Part shown: piece by piece, positions 44,500 through 52,346 of the stretch | Layout of the letters: each line of letters begins with the position of its first letter | Numbering within the stretch: position 1 is the stretch's first letter | DNA from: JASJBU01 sp963797085 | GTDB taxonomy: Bacteria > Pseudomonadota > Gammaproteobacteria > Chromatiales > Chromatiaceae | NCBI GenBank assembly: GCA_963797085.1 | Contig: CAWCOA010000026.1 | Span: 248,001 to 312,000, forward strand | Direction of reading: 5' to 3' | DNA length: 64,000 nucleotides | The notes under the pieces: generated by a model | The model's database searches: none | Seen by the model: only the letters and a program-made list of their open reading frames with translations | What the model was told of the DNA's origin: nothing | Position numbers and translations under genes: made by a program

Positions 44500-45339
44500 C
44501 TAGCAGCGGCGGCGCGCCAGAGGAATCGCCAGCAGCAGCAATAGCAGTAGGCCACCGTCCAGTACTCCGCCACCGCCAGTGTAGCCCTGACGGTAGCTGA
44601 CCTCAGCCACCCGCTCCTCTTTCACTCGCAGCACGAACTCGTTCAATGCCTGCTCCAGCTTGCCTGTCATATCGGCCATGGCCTGCTCAAAACCCGCCTC
44701 CTGTGCTTTGCGGGTAGACTCGATACTGCCGACAAGGGTTGATTTACCCTCTCGCTGATTGATACCTGGTGCACGGAACAGCAGTTTTCGCGACGCAATG
44801 TCGAATACCGAGGTATCGACGAAGGTATGCACATCATTGCTGCTGCCCTTGATCAAATAGGCCCCGACGATGGTCCAGTAGAGGATGGAGGCGGCCGTAT
44901 CCTCGGAATAAATCACCTGGTCGTAAGAAACCAGCGCCATCACATCCAAGCCATACAGGCGAGCAAGCTGACCCACCGCATCAAAGCCCCGCCCGCTGTT
45001 CAGGTAGGTCTCGGGGATGACTTCGATCTTTTGAATGAAGTCGCGTTCCTCGAAAGCCTGCTTGACCCGGTTCAGCAACTCCACTTTGCGCTGCTCAGAC
45101 AATCCCTTACGGATATTCCCAGGGACAAATGCCAGGCCCACCCGCAACGGCAGCTGCAGTTGCGGGACTGACCCGTCCTGCTCTGGCGGCTCTTCTCCCC
45201 GCGGATAGAGAAAATCGACCAGGCTGCTGGAAACGCCCTGCCTGGAACTGTCATGGCTCATCGCTTGCCAGAGTCCACTGCATCCAGTAAGCAGGATTGC
45301 CAGGCAAAACACGGTGAGTCGAATAATGCCGCCCTTCAT
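44500..45339 (-). CDS. Rhombotail lipoprotein with GlyGly-CTERM sorting signal
   Basis: A 279-residue lipoprotein: lipobox LAILLTGCS near residue 20, and a C-terminal GlyGly-CTERM signal (GGGGVLDGGLLLLLLLAIPLARRRC), the type thought to be cleaved by rhombosortase. Having both an N-terminal lipid signal and this tail matches the 'rhombotail lipoprotein' family. The start at 45339 (MKGGIIRL) has GGAGAGG four to eleven bases upstream. No rhombosortase gene is in the window. The function is unknown. The middle part (YGLDVMALVSYDQVIYSED) resembles surface-assembly lipoproteins only in general form. Confidence 0.87.
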   Translation of the reverse strand: MKGGIIRLTVFCLAILLTGCSGLWQAMSHDSSRQGVSSSLVDFLYPRGEEPPEQDGSVPQLQLPLRVGLAFVPGNIRKGLSEQRKVELLNRVKQAFEERDFIQKIEVIPETYLNSGRGFDAVGQLARLYGLDVMALVSYDQVIYSEDTAASILYWTIVGAYLIKGSSNDVHTFVDTSVFDIASRKLLFRAPGINQREGKSTLVGSIESTRKAQEAGFEQAMADMTGKLEQALNEFVLRVKEERVAEVSYRQGYTGGGGVLDGGLLLLLLLAIPLARRRC

Positions 45340-45565
45340 CAGACCTCTCCCTGTAACATCTTCAAGAATCAGCAACTGAGTATATATGAATCACTGCTTT
45401 TTGTGACTCAGGACGGAGATGGGAGCCACTCACGGCTGCTCAGGAACTTTCCGGTTGCTATTTAGCCAAAAGTTCGCAGATTACCCGCATGGTTTTTTAA
45501 TCGGCCGGATGTATAATCCCCAACCCGTCAGACACCGTGCAGCAGTTTTTCATCGGTACACAGCT

Positions 45566-46414
45566 ATGAGCTTCAATGCATCCGCGCTGCAGCAGCGCTT
45601 TATTCAGCTGCGTGAGAATAAGTTTTTTGAGACCTTCGTGATCCTGGTGATCGTGATCTCCGCCATGGTCATCGGCGCCAAGACCTACGCCATCCCGGAA
45701 ACTACCCAACAGGTGTTCAAGGTCCTGGATTTAGCCATCACCCTGTTTTTTCTCGTCGAGATCATCATCCGCATGATCGCCGAGCAGAGCCTCAAGCGTT
45801 TCTTCAGCAAGGCCTGGAATGTCTTCGACTTCGTCATCGTGGTGGCCAGCCTGATCCCCTTCGAGGACAGCGAGACCGCCCTGCTGGGACGGCTGTTACG
45901 TATCTTCCGGGTGCTGCGCCTGGTCTCGATCATTCCGGAACTTCGGATACTGATGAACGCCTTCGTCACGGCCATCCCGCGCATGGGTTATGTTTCGCTG
46001 CTGATGTTCATCATCTTCTATATCTATGCCGCCATGGGCAGCATATTCTTCAGCGAGATCAATCCGGAGCTGTGGCGCAATATCACCATCTCTATGCTGA
46101 CCCTGTTCCGGGTCGCCACCTTCGAGGACTGGACCGATGTGATGTATGAGACCATGTCGGTCTATCCCCTGAGTTGGGCCTTCTACATATCATTCATCTT
46201 CATCGTGGCTTTCGTGTTCCTGAATATGATGATCGGCATCGTTCTAGAGACCCTGCAGCACGAACACGAGCAATTCTCCCGGGACAGCGGCGAGGGAGAA
46301 GCCGGGGAGGTGCATATCATCGAACAGCGCACCCGGGAGATGGAGGAGCGGCTGGTACGTATGGAAAGGTTGCTTGAGGAACAGCTCGCCAGGCAGACCC
46401 GGGGATCAACATAA
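45566..46414 (+). CDS. Voltage-gated cation channel, NaChBac-type with calcium-like filter
   Basis: A 282-residue six-helix ion transport protein from the ATG at 45566. S4 carries arginines at 109, 112, 115 and 118 (LLGRLLRIFRVLRLV), the voltage-sensor spacing. The pore loop reads TLFRVATFEDWTDVM. Aligned to NavAb TLESWSM, the filter is TFEDWTD (185-191), with Asp at the two positions (178 and 181 in NavAb) that are Asp in the engineered calcium channel CavAb (TLDDWSD). The C-terminus (IIEQRTREMEERLVRMERLLEEQL) is a coiled coil, as in tetrameric bacterial channels. Calcium permeability is inferred. An upstream in-frame start exists at 45419. Confidence 0.9.
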   Translation: MSFNASALQQRFIQLRENKFFETFVILVIVISAMVIGAKTYAIPETTQQVFKVLDLAITLFFLVEIIIRMIAEQSLKRFFSKAWNVFDFVIVVASLIPFEDSETALLGRLLRIFRVLRLVSIIPELRILMNAFVTAIPRMGYVSLLMFIIFYIYAAMGSIFFSEINPELWRNITISMLTLFRVATFEDWTDVMYETMSVYPLSWAFYISFIFIVAFVFLNMMIGIVLETLQHEHEQFSRDSGEGEAGEVHIIEQRTREMEERLVRMERLLEEQLARQTRGST

Positions 46415-46435
46415 GCGAGGCTTGTCTATGCCGCC

Positions 46436-47125
46436 TTAGGACTGTTCCGGAAACGCGTAGCAGAAATCATTGAGACCGCTCATGATTTCGGAAAAGTCAT
46501 GGATCGCCGGATAGTCTCCAGCTGTCTTGGGCGGCGCCTGGGAATCGGGCCGTAGCACGGCCAGCAGCCAGCGGATGCCATACTGCTTGGCGGAATCGAG
46601 CACATTGGGGCTGTCGTCCACAAACAGGGTGCATTGCTTGTCGAAGGCCTCGACCGTCTGCAGTTTATCCCAGAAGGCCGGGTCCTCTTTCGGCAGACCG
46701 ATGTCGTGAGAACTGATCACTCGATCGAAAAAACCCGCCAACCGGGTGCGCTCCATTTTGAAGGCCAGGGTCTTCTGGTGGGCATTGGTCACCAGAACCC
46801 GACGCTTACCGGCGCACATCAGCTGATCAAGAAAATCAATCACATGAGGATGCACCGCGATCAGATGATCCACCTCCTGCTTGAGTAGCAGGATATCCAG
46901 CTCCAGCTCCTGGCTCCAGTGGTCCACGCAATACCACTCCAGAGTTCCCTCACGGCTTTTATAGCGTTCCAGCAGTTCCGACCTGGCGGTCTCGAAATCC
47001 AGGCCGCGCTTTTCGGCATAACGCTGCGGCACGTATTCCAGCCAGAAATGGTTATCGAAACGCAGGTCCAGCAGGGTGCCGTCCATGTCGAGCAGCACCG
47101 TATCGATTTGGTTCCAGTCTATCAT
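46436..47125 (-). CDS. yrfG: GMP/IMP nucleotidase YrfG-like HAD hydrolase
   Basis: HAD-superfamily phosphatase of 229 residues. Motif I is LLDMDGTLLDL (residues 11-21), motif II the Thr in VLVTNAHQKTLAFK, and motif IV FVDDSPNVLDSA. VPQRYAEKRGLDFE and LEWYCVDHWSQELELD are typical of YrfG, which dephosphorylates GMP and IMP. It is divergent from the gene before nudE. The yrfG-nudE-cysQ neighbourhood is conserved in gammaproteobacteria. Confidence 0.92.
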   Translation of the reverse strand: MIDWNQIDTVLLDMDGTLLDLRFDNHFWLEYVPQRYAEKRGLDFETARSELLERYKSREGTLEWYCVDHWSQELELDILLLKQEVDHLIAVHPHVIDFLDQLMCAGKRRVLVTNAHQKTLAFKMERTRLAGFFDRVISSHDIGLPKEDPAFWDKLQTVEAFDKQCTLFVDDSPNVLDSAKQYGIRWLLAVLRPDSQAPPKTAGDYPAIHDFSEIMSGLNDFCYAFPEQS

Positions 47126-47141
47126 CGGTTAAAGTGACGCT

Positions 47142-48095
47142 ATGAAACAGGCCTACATAATACTCGGGTTGCTGCTTCCAGTCTCGACTCCCGCCATGCA
47201 AACAGCAGGGGATTGGGACCTTCCTGATGATGACCTGGAAGCCAGAATCTCAGCCGTCAGCGATGGTGAACTGACCCTGCTCGACAAGGCGCCACAGCTT
47301 CCGGCGCATCATCACCGGAATCTGATCCGGATTACCGCAGCCAGTCTGCAGGACGGCTGGGTGACAATGGAACAGTGCCATAGCCATCTGGACCCGGTGG
47401 CAGAAGCCGAAATCGTCTATCATCCGCAACGCATCCGCAATATCCGCCTGCTTGATTCAGAAAATATACAGCAGACCCGGATTGAGGCTTCCAGCGTGCA
47501 GCTCAGAGGCATCGAAGCCCATGCCCGGCTCTGCCTGCAGGTAGAGAGCCGCGCCTTAGTCTCTTTGAGAGGCGCCGCATTTCGATTGAAAAACGGTCCC
47601 TTCATGCGGCGCTTTCTGGATGGTTACTATCCCATGCGGGTCAGTCTCGAGATCAGTTATCCAGCCTCGCTGATAAAGCTTCAAGCCATCAGGCCGCTAC
47701 CGGGTCATGCCGGATCGCTGCAGCATGACTCTGGGCGGATCGTCTGGGACAGCTGGTTCAAGGGCCGCCTGTTTACAGAATTCGATTTCAACAGGCAGGG
47801 CCCTGAATATGCGAAAAAAACCCCAGATATTACGTCAAGACCTCATTGCCCAGTCCCGCATCTTTCGCATCGAGGAACTGGACCTGGAGTTTGCCAATGG
47901 AGAAAAACGCACCTACGAGAGGTTGCTCGGCGGCAGTCGCGGCTCGGTTCTGGTGGTGCCAATGCTGGACGACGATACTGTACTGCTGATTCGCGAATAT
48001 TCCACCGGCAGCGACGATTACCAGCTCGGCCTGCCCAAAGGCCGCATCGAAAAGGGCGAAGACCCACTACAGGCCGCAGACCGCGAGATCCGTGA
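47142..48095 (+). CDS. Hypothetical periplasmic protein, probably frameshifted at its 3' end
   Basis: I do not recognise the family. The first 222 or so residues look native: a signal peptide (AYIILGLLLPVSTPAMQTAG), mixed composition, and SGRIVWDSWFKGRLFTEFDFN near the end. After about 47805 the frame runs through nudE out of phase and becomes Arg-rich, which is the usual look of a false frame. A TGA in another frame at 47804-47806 sits just before the nudE ATG at 47809. Adding one base in GGGCCC would end the protein NRQGP-stop there. The natural gene is therefore probably about 47142-47806. Its place before nudE suggests an operon. Confidence 0.6.
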   Translation: MKQAYIILGLLLPVSTPAMQTAGDWDLPDDDLEARISAVSDGELTLLDKAPQLPAHHHRNLIRITAASLQDGWVTMEQCHSHLDPVAEAEIVYHPQRIRNIRLLDSENIQQTRIEASSVQLRGIEAHARLCLQVESRALVSLRGAAFRLKNGPFMRRFLDGYYPMRVSLEISYPASLIKLQAIRPLPGHAGSLQHDSGRIVWDSWFKGRLFTEFDFNRQGPEYAKKTPDITSRPHCPVPHLSHRGTGPGVCQWRKTHLREVARRQSRLGSGGANAGRRYCTADSRIFHRQRRLPARPAQRPHRKGRRPTTGRRPRDP

Positions 48096-48348
48096 AGAGG
48101 TCGGCTATGGCTCGAATAACCTGCAACTGCTGCGCACCGTCAGCGTTGTCCCGTCCTACATCCAGCACCAGACCCATGTTATTCTCGCCCGCAATCTGTT
48201 TCCCGACCTCCAGCAAGGGGATGAGCCTGAACCTATCGAAGTAGTCCCCTGGAAGCTCTCCAACTGGCAGGAACTGCTGGCTCAACCCGACCTGACCGAG
48301 GCGCGTTCCATCGCCGCCCTGTATATGACAAGAGACTTTTTATCATGA
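47809..48348 (+). CDS. nudE: ADP compounds hydrolase NudE
   Basis: Nudix hydrolase of 179 residues, cleaving ADP-ribose, NADH and related ADP-linked compounds. The Nudix box is complete: GLPKGRIEKGEDPLQAADREIREEVGYG, with REIREEVG. The flanks (LVVPMLDDDTVLLIREY, VVPSYIQHQTHVILARNL) are NudE-like. I start at the ATG at 47809 (MRKKPQILRQDLI). The frame extends upstream to 47707 through the preceding gene. The stop overlaps the cysQ ATG (ATGA). Confidence 0.93.
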   Translation: MRKKPQILRQDLIAQSRIFRIEELDLEFANGEKRTYERLLGGSRGSVLVVPMLDDDTVLLIREYSTGSDDYQLGLPKGRIEKGEDPLQAADREIREEVGYGSNNLQLLRTVSVVPSYIQHQTHVILARNLFPDLQQGDEPEPIEVVPWKLSNWQELLAQPDLTEARSIAALYMTRDFLS

Positions 48349-49145
48349 CCACACCGCTGCCCAAAGAAACACTCATCGACCTTGCCCGAGAGGCTGGAGC
48401 TGCGATTCTGGAGATCTACAACACCGATTTCAGCGTCACTGACAAGGCCGACAACTCCCCGCTCACCGAAGCCGACCTGGCCTCGCACAACCTCATCGTC
48501 TCCACCCTGGAGCAGCTAACTCCGGAGATCCCGGTGCTTTCGGAGGAGTCGCGCGAGATTCCCTTCGAGACCCGCCAGACCTGGCAGCGTTATTGGCTCA
48601 TCGACCCGCTGGACGGTACCAAGGAGTTCGTCAAGCGCAACGGGGAGTTCACTGTAAACATCGCCCTGATCGAGGATCAGCAAGCAACCCTAGGAGTGAT
48701 TTATGCGCCGGTGCTCGACAAGCTCTACTACGGCGTAGTGGGGGAAGGGGCCTGGATGAGCGAAGGCGATGCGGAACTGGAGCCGATCTCGGTGGTGAAG
48801 CAGCGCCGCAACCCGACCCTGGTAGCCGGCAGCCGCTCCCATGCTGGGGAATCACTGCAAAAATTTCTGGCCAATCTCGGCGAACACGAGCTGCTCTCCA
48901 TGGGCAGTTCCCTGAAGTCCTGCCTGGTGGCGGAAGGCAAGGCGGACCTCTATCCCCGGCTCGGCCTGACTTCGGAATGGGACACCGGCGCCGCCCAGGC
49001 CATCGTCGAGGCGGCCGGCGGCCAGATCACCAAGCTCGACATGCAGCCCCTGAGATACAACACCAAGGATTCGCTGCTGAATCCCCACTTCTTCGTATTC
49101 GGCGACAGCAACGAAGACTGGTCAAGGTTCCTGGCTGATAACTGA
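48345..49145 (+). CDS. cysQ: 3'(2'),5'-bisphosphate nucleotidase CysQ
   Basis: Inositol-monophosphatase-fold enzyme of 266 residues that hydrolyses PAP, a product of sulfate assimilation. The metal-binding motifs are visible: the first Glu in LSEESREIP near 63, the Asp pair in WLIDPLDGTKEFVKRNGEFTVNIAL near 85, and SEWDTGAAQAIVEAAGG near 210. SPLTEADLASHNLI is also conserved. It is cotranscribed with nudE through an ATGA overlap. Confidence 0.95.
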   Translation: MTTPLPKETLIDLAREAGAAILEIYNTDFSVTDKADNSPLTEADLASHNLIVSTLEQLTPEIPVLSEESREIPFETRQTWQRYWLIDPLDGTKEFVKRNGEFTVNIALIEDQQATLGVIYAPVLDKLYYGVVGEGAWMSEGDAELEPISVVKQRRNPTLVAGSRSHAGESLQKFLANLGEHELLSMGSSLKSCLVAEGKADLYPRLGLTSEWDTGAAQAIVEAAGGQITKLDMQPLRYNTKDSLLNPHFFVFGDSNEDWSRFLADN

Positions 49146-49475
49146 CCGAAAAACGTACCTTGCTGCACTCACATGCCGGTGAGGCAACTGTTTTCATTTC
49201 AGACCCGGATGACAGAGAGATCAATGATACCGAGATGCTGGGTAAACGCTGGGGTTTGACATCTCTTGAAACCCAATTCACCTTAGTTGTTGGTTAAAGG
49301 CAATAAAATCAAGCGGATTGCGTACGAGTTGGAATTAACCGAGAACACTGCAAGGTGGTACAGCAAACAGATCATGAGTAAGGTTGGGGTTAAATGTCAG
49401 GCTGATCTCAATGCAAAGTTGATGAAGGATATCGCCTTTCTGGTCAATACAGACAACCTTGAGCAGCTAAGATAG
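49142..49475 (+). pseudogene. Remnant of a LuxR-type regulator (C-terminal HTH only)
   Basis: The frame from 49142 reads LTEKRTLLHSHAGEATVFIS then MLGKRWGLTSLETQFTLVVG and stops at a TAA. The next frame (from 49287) continues LVKGNKIKRIAYELELTEN, TARWYSKQIMSKVGVKCQADL, the DNA-recognition half of a LuxR helix-turn-helix. Removing one base at GTTGTTGG joins them. Nothing of the N-terminal regulatory domain remains, because a stop lies immediately upstream at 49139. It is therefore a truncated and frameshifted relic. Confidence 0.7.
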
Positions 49476-49678
49476 TTAGAGTCCAGAAACACCCCTTCCT
49501 GGGTTGTTTCTGGAACGGCACGTCCTTATGCCAGATGCCGAGCACCTGAAAACTCGATGACATCTGTTGCCTATCCGGCAAATCAGATACTCGATATATT
49601 ACCTGGTTTTCAGTCTTAGTTTCTTTCTTCACCGATCCAGTTAGAATCCCTGCATCTGAAACAGCAGCAGGAAATAAT

Positions 49679-50293
49679 ATGAAGATCTCGATTATCAGCG
49701 GCAGCCACCGGAAGAATGCCCAGACCACCAAGGTTGCCCAATTTATCCAGCAAACCCTGCAACAGCAGGGGCTCTGCGATGAGACCTGGCTTTTCAACCT
49801 GGCGGAAAACCCATTGCCGTTGTGGGACGAAGGGGTCTGGGAAGGCGATCCGGCCTGGCAGGAGCTCCTGACGCCGATCCGCTCGCAACTGTCTGAGAGT
49901 GACGGCTTTGTGGTGGTCTCTCCAGAGTGGCACGGCCAGGTACCGGCGGGATTGAAGAACTTTTTCCTGCTCTGCGGCAAGGACCTGGTCGGTCACAAAC
50001 CGGCGTTGATCAGTACCGTCTCGTCCGGTGACGGCGGCGCCTATCCGGTGGCCGAACTGCGCATGAGCAGCTACAAGAACAATCGGATCTGTTATATCCC
50101 GGAACAGATTATCGTGCGTAATGTGGAGTCGGTGCTGAACGAGGACCCAGCACAAAACAATCCCGATGCCGATGGCTACTTTAGGGCGCGCATTCAGTAT
50201 GCCCTGGGCATCCTGATTGAGTACGCCAAGGCGCTACAACAGGTACGCAGCAGTGGGGCCACTGAAACGGATCAGTTCCAGAATGGCATGTGA
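49679..50293 (+). CDS. NAD(P)H-dependent FMN reductase family protein
   Basis: Flavodoxin-like oxidoreductase of 204 residues. ISIISGSHRKNAQTTKVAQFI at the N-terminus is the FMN-phosphate loop. VVSPEWHGQVPAGLKNFFLL near 80 and STVSSGDGGAYPVAELRM near 117 are the other flavin-binding regions. The usual SPEYN-like segment appears as SPEWHG. AGGAAA precedes the ATG. The electron acceptor is unknown. It ends before a perfect 14-bp stem shared with the convergent small gene. Confidence 0.88.
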   Translation: MKISIISGSHRKNAQTTKVAQFIQQTLQQQGLCDETWLFNLAENPLPLWDEGVWEGDPAWQELLTPIRSQLSESDGFVVVSPEWHGQVPAGLKNFFLLCGKDLVGHKPALISTVSSGDGGAYPVAELRMSSYKNNRICYIPEQIIVRNVESVLNEDPAQNNPDADGYFRARIQYALGILIEYAKALQQVRSSGATETDQFQNGM

Positions 50294-50299
50294 CAACGC

Positions 50300-50332
50300 C
50301 AGGGAAGGCCTGAAATGCTCAGGCCTTCCCTG
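50300..50332. terminator. Stem-loop between convergent genes
   Basis: CAGGGAAGGCCTGA and its exact complement flank a 5-base loop (AATGC), between the stops of two convergent genes. No clear T-tract follows on either side, so it may be a weak bidirectional terminator or an mRNA-end hairpin. Confidence 0.6.
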
Positions 50333-50336
50333 AGGG

Positions 50337-50519
50337 TTATTGATCTATCTCTTTGATGGGTAGCTTATTCGCAAACTCAATCAGCTCATCAATGGTCATA
50401 CCGCTTCCGTTGAGATTCAGCATGGCTGCCTGAGTGCAGTACACCTTGGGTGTTTCATTTGCCGGAACAGCGGTTGCAGTCAGGCAGAGAACCGCGACGC
50501 CAATCAGAGTTCTAACCAT
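50337..50519 (-). CDS. Small secreted hypothetical protein
   Basis: A 60-residue protein with a signal peptide (TLIGVAVLCLTATAVPANE), leaving a mature peptide of about 40 residues with one cysteine (YCTQAAMLNLNGSG). GGGAG lies six to ten bases before the ATG, which supports translation. I recognise no family. It is monocistronic and converges with the flavin reductase gene. Confidence 0.65.
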   Translation of the reverse strand: MVRTLIGVAVLCLTATAVPANETPKVYCTQAAMLNLNGSGMTIDELIEFANKLPIKEIDQ

Positions 50520-50710
50520 TTGTAACTCCCGTGAAAAAAGAACTGTTCTAAAAGCCGGTTATTGGTTCTTAAATGCATCCGGAGTATACAAAATAACCGG
50601 ATCATCGACGCACTAATGACAACCATTGGGAGCATTTTCAGACGTTTACACCCTAAGAGTTTATACTCAAGCACAACAATACCGACCCATCCACCAGCAT
50701 ATTCCGGCCC

Positions 50711-51748
50711 ATGAGATACTATTCATCCTTCGTTGCCCCAATGCTTTTCCTGCTCTATTGCTCGCTGCAGCCTGTAGCGGCCAGTGCGGCAGAAACCGAC
50801 CCACAGGATGTGTTCGAATTCGATGACTTTCCCCTGGAAGAACCCATGGAGCATCCAGACTGGTTCAAGCACAGTTTTCTCGATTTACAGGAGGATCTGG
50901 CTGAGGCCGTAAAAAATCGCAAGAAAGGCATCATCGTCTATTTCGGCCAGCGCCGCTGCGCCTATTGTAAGATGCTGCTGGATGTCAATTTCGGCCTGAC
51001 CGATATCACCGCCTACACGCGGCGCAATTTCGATGTCATCGCCATTGATATCTGGGGTATTGACGAGGTCACCGATGTGCAGGGCAAGCTGCTTACAGAG
51101 CGAGACTACGCCTTGCGGGAAAACACCAATTTCACCCCTTCCCTGATTTTTTATGATGCCGAGGGCCGACAAGCCCATCGCCTGCGCGGCTATTACCCAC
51201 CGTACAAATTTCGCGCCGCACTGGAGTATGTTGCCGACAATCACTACCAGAAAGAATCCTTTGCAGACTATCTGGCCCGTGGCGATGCCGGCACTGCCTT
51301 CGAACCCGGCGATCTGAACGAAGAGGACTTCTATATCCCCGGCCCCCACAACCTGGACCGCTCTCGCTTCAGCGGCGAGCGCCCATTGGTGGTCTTTTTT
51401 GAGCAGGGTAATTGTCACGCCTGCGATATCTTGCACGGGCAACCACTGCGCGAGCCGGCTATTAATCAGCAAATCCGCAAATTTGACAATGTGCAACTCG
51501 ATATTCACGCCGACACGCCGGTCATCACTCCCCAGGGGGTCAAAACCACATCGAAAAAATGGGCCCAGGAACTGGGGCTTTTCTATACCCCATCCCTGCT
51601 GTTTTTTGATGAACAAGGCAAGGAGATCATCCGAGTCGATTCGGTGGTTCGCTTTTACCGATTGAGAAATGTGATCAACTACATAACCAGCAAGGGCTAT
51701 CTGTTCGAGCCCAACTATCAGCGCTGGCGGGTCAGCAGTGGATTTTGA
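50711..51748 (+). CDS. Periplasmic protein with two thioredoxin-like domains
   Basis: A 345-residue exported protein (signal LFLLYCSLQPVAASAA) with two thioredoxin-like halves. The first has IIVYFGQRRCAYCKML, with a CxxC (CAYC) near residue 84, and NFTPSLIFYDAEGR with the cis-Pro near 142. The second has LVVFFEQGNCHACDIL (CHAC) near 236 and FYTPSLLFFDEQGKEI near 298. Each resembles SoxW/DsbE-like thiol oxidoreductases. Reduction of periplasmic disulfides is a reasonable inference. The target is unknown. It looks like an internal duplication and fusion. Confidence 0.82.
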   Translation: MRYYSSFVAPMLFLLYCSLQPVAASAAETDPQDVFEFDDFPLEEPMEHPDWFKHSFLDLQEDLAEAVKNRKKGIIVYFGQRRCAYCKMLLDVNFGLTDITAYTRRNFDVIAIDIWGIDEVTDVQGKLLTERDYALRENTNFTPSLIFYDAEGRQAHRLRGYYPPYKFRAALEYVADNHYQKESFADYLARGDAGTAFEPGDLNEEDFYIPGPHNLDRSRFSGERPLVVFFEQGNCHACDILHGQPLREPAINQQIRKFDNVQLDIHADTPVITPQGVKTTSKKWAQELGLFYTPSLLFFDEQGKEIIRVDSVVRFYRLRNVINYITSKGYLFEPNYQRWRVSSGF

Positions 51749-51791
51749 AGCGTCTGGGAGCCGCTGGGTCGATGATTGTTTCGCAGTAAAA

Positions 51792-52235
51792 TCAGGGACG
51801 ACAGAAGCGCCTTAGATAGTCCTCATACTCGTCCTGTTTGCGGTGCAGAGAGCGATATTGCGAGGCCTTGTATCCGCCACGCAGCCGCTGCTCCACTTTC
51901 TCAAGTTTCCGCTCCAGCTTCCAGCACTTCTCTTCATTCGGTTTTCGTGGCGTGTCCTGTGCCGATAGCTTGTTCTGTCGTGTAGTCTTTGGCTGTGCCA
52001 GCCTCAGGGCCGGCTCGGCCGGGGTCATACCGCTGCTCTGTTCAACGACAACTGTCTTCTCCTGCCTGCCCGCCGGGCAAGGTGTCTGACGAAACTCAAT
52101 TCCGCCATTCAAGGTACAGCGAAACAGCTCGACCGACCAGACCGCAGAAGAATAGCCAGTCGCTGCAAATATGCAGAACATCAGCAAGACCAGAGAATAA
52201 AATCCGGCAACGCCGAGGGGTGAGGCTTGGCCCAT
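51792..52235 (-). CDS. DUF4124-type membrane-anchored protein
   Basis: A 147-residue protein with a hydrophobic N-terminal segment (YSLVLLMFCIFAATGYSSAV) followed by a DUF4124-like region (LFRCTLNGGIEFRQTPCPAG) and a charged coiled-coil C-terminus ending in RRFCRP. I start at the ATG at 52235 because GGAG lies seven bases before it. A start six codons earlier is possible. DUF4124 proteins are envelope proteins of unknown role. Confidence 0.75.
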   Translation of the reverse strand: MGQASPLGVAGFYSLVLLMFCIFAATGYSSAVWSVELFRCTLNGGIEFRQTPCPAGRQEKTVVVEQSSGMTPAEPALRLAQPKTTRQNKLSAQDTPRKPNEEKCWKLERKLEKVEQRLRGGYKASQYRSLHRKQDEYEDYLRRFCRP

Positions 52236-52346
52236 GCTACAGCTCCATTGCAATCAACTCCCCGATTATAGGAATAGTTCTGAAACTCTGCTTAAGATTG
52301 GGAATCGAACGCCGATAGGGGAGCAACTTGCTGAATATCAGGATCC

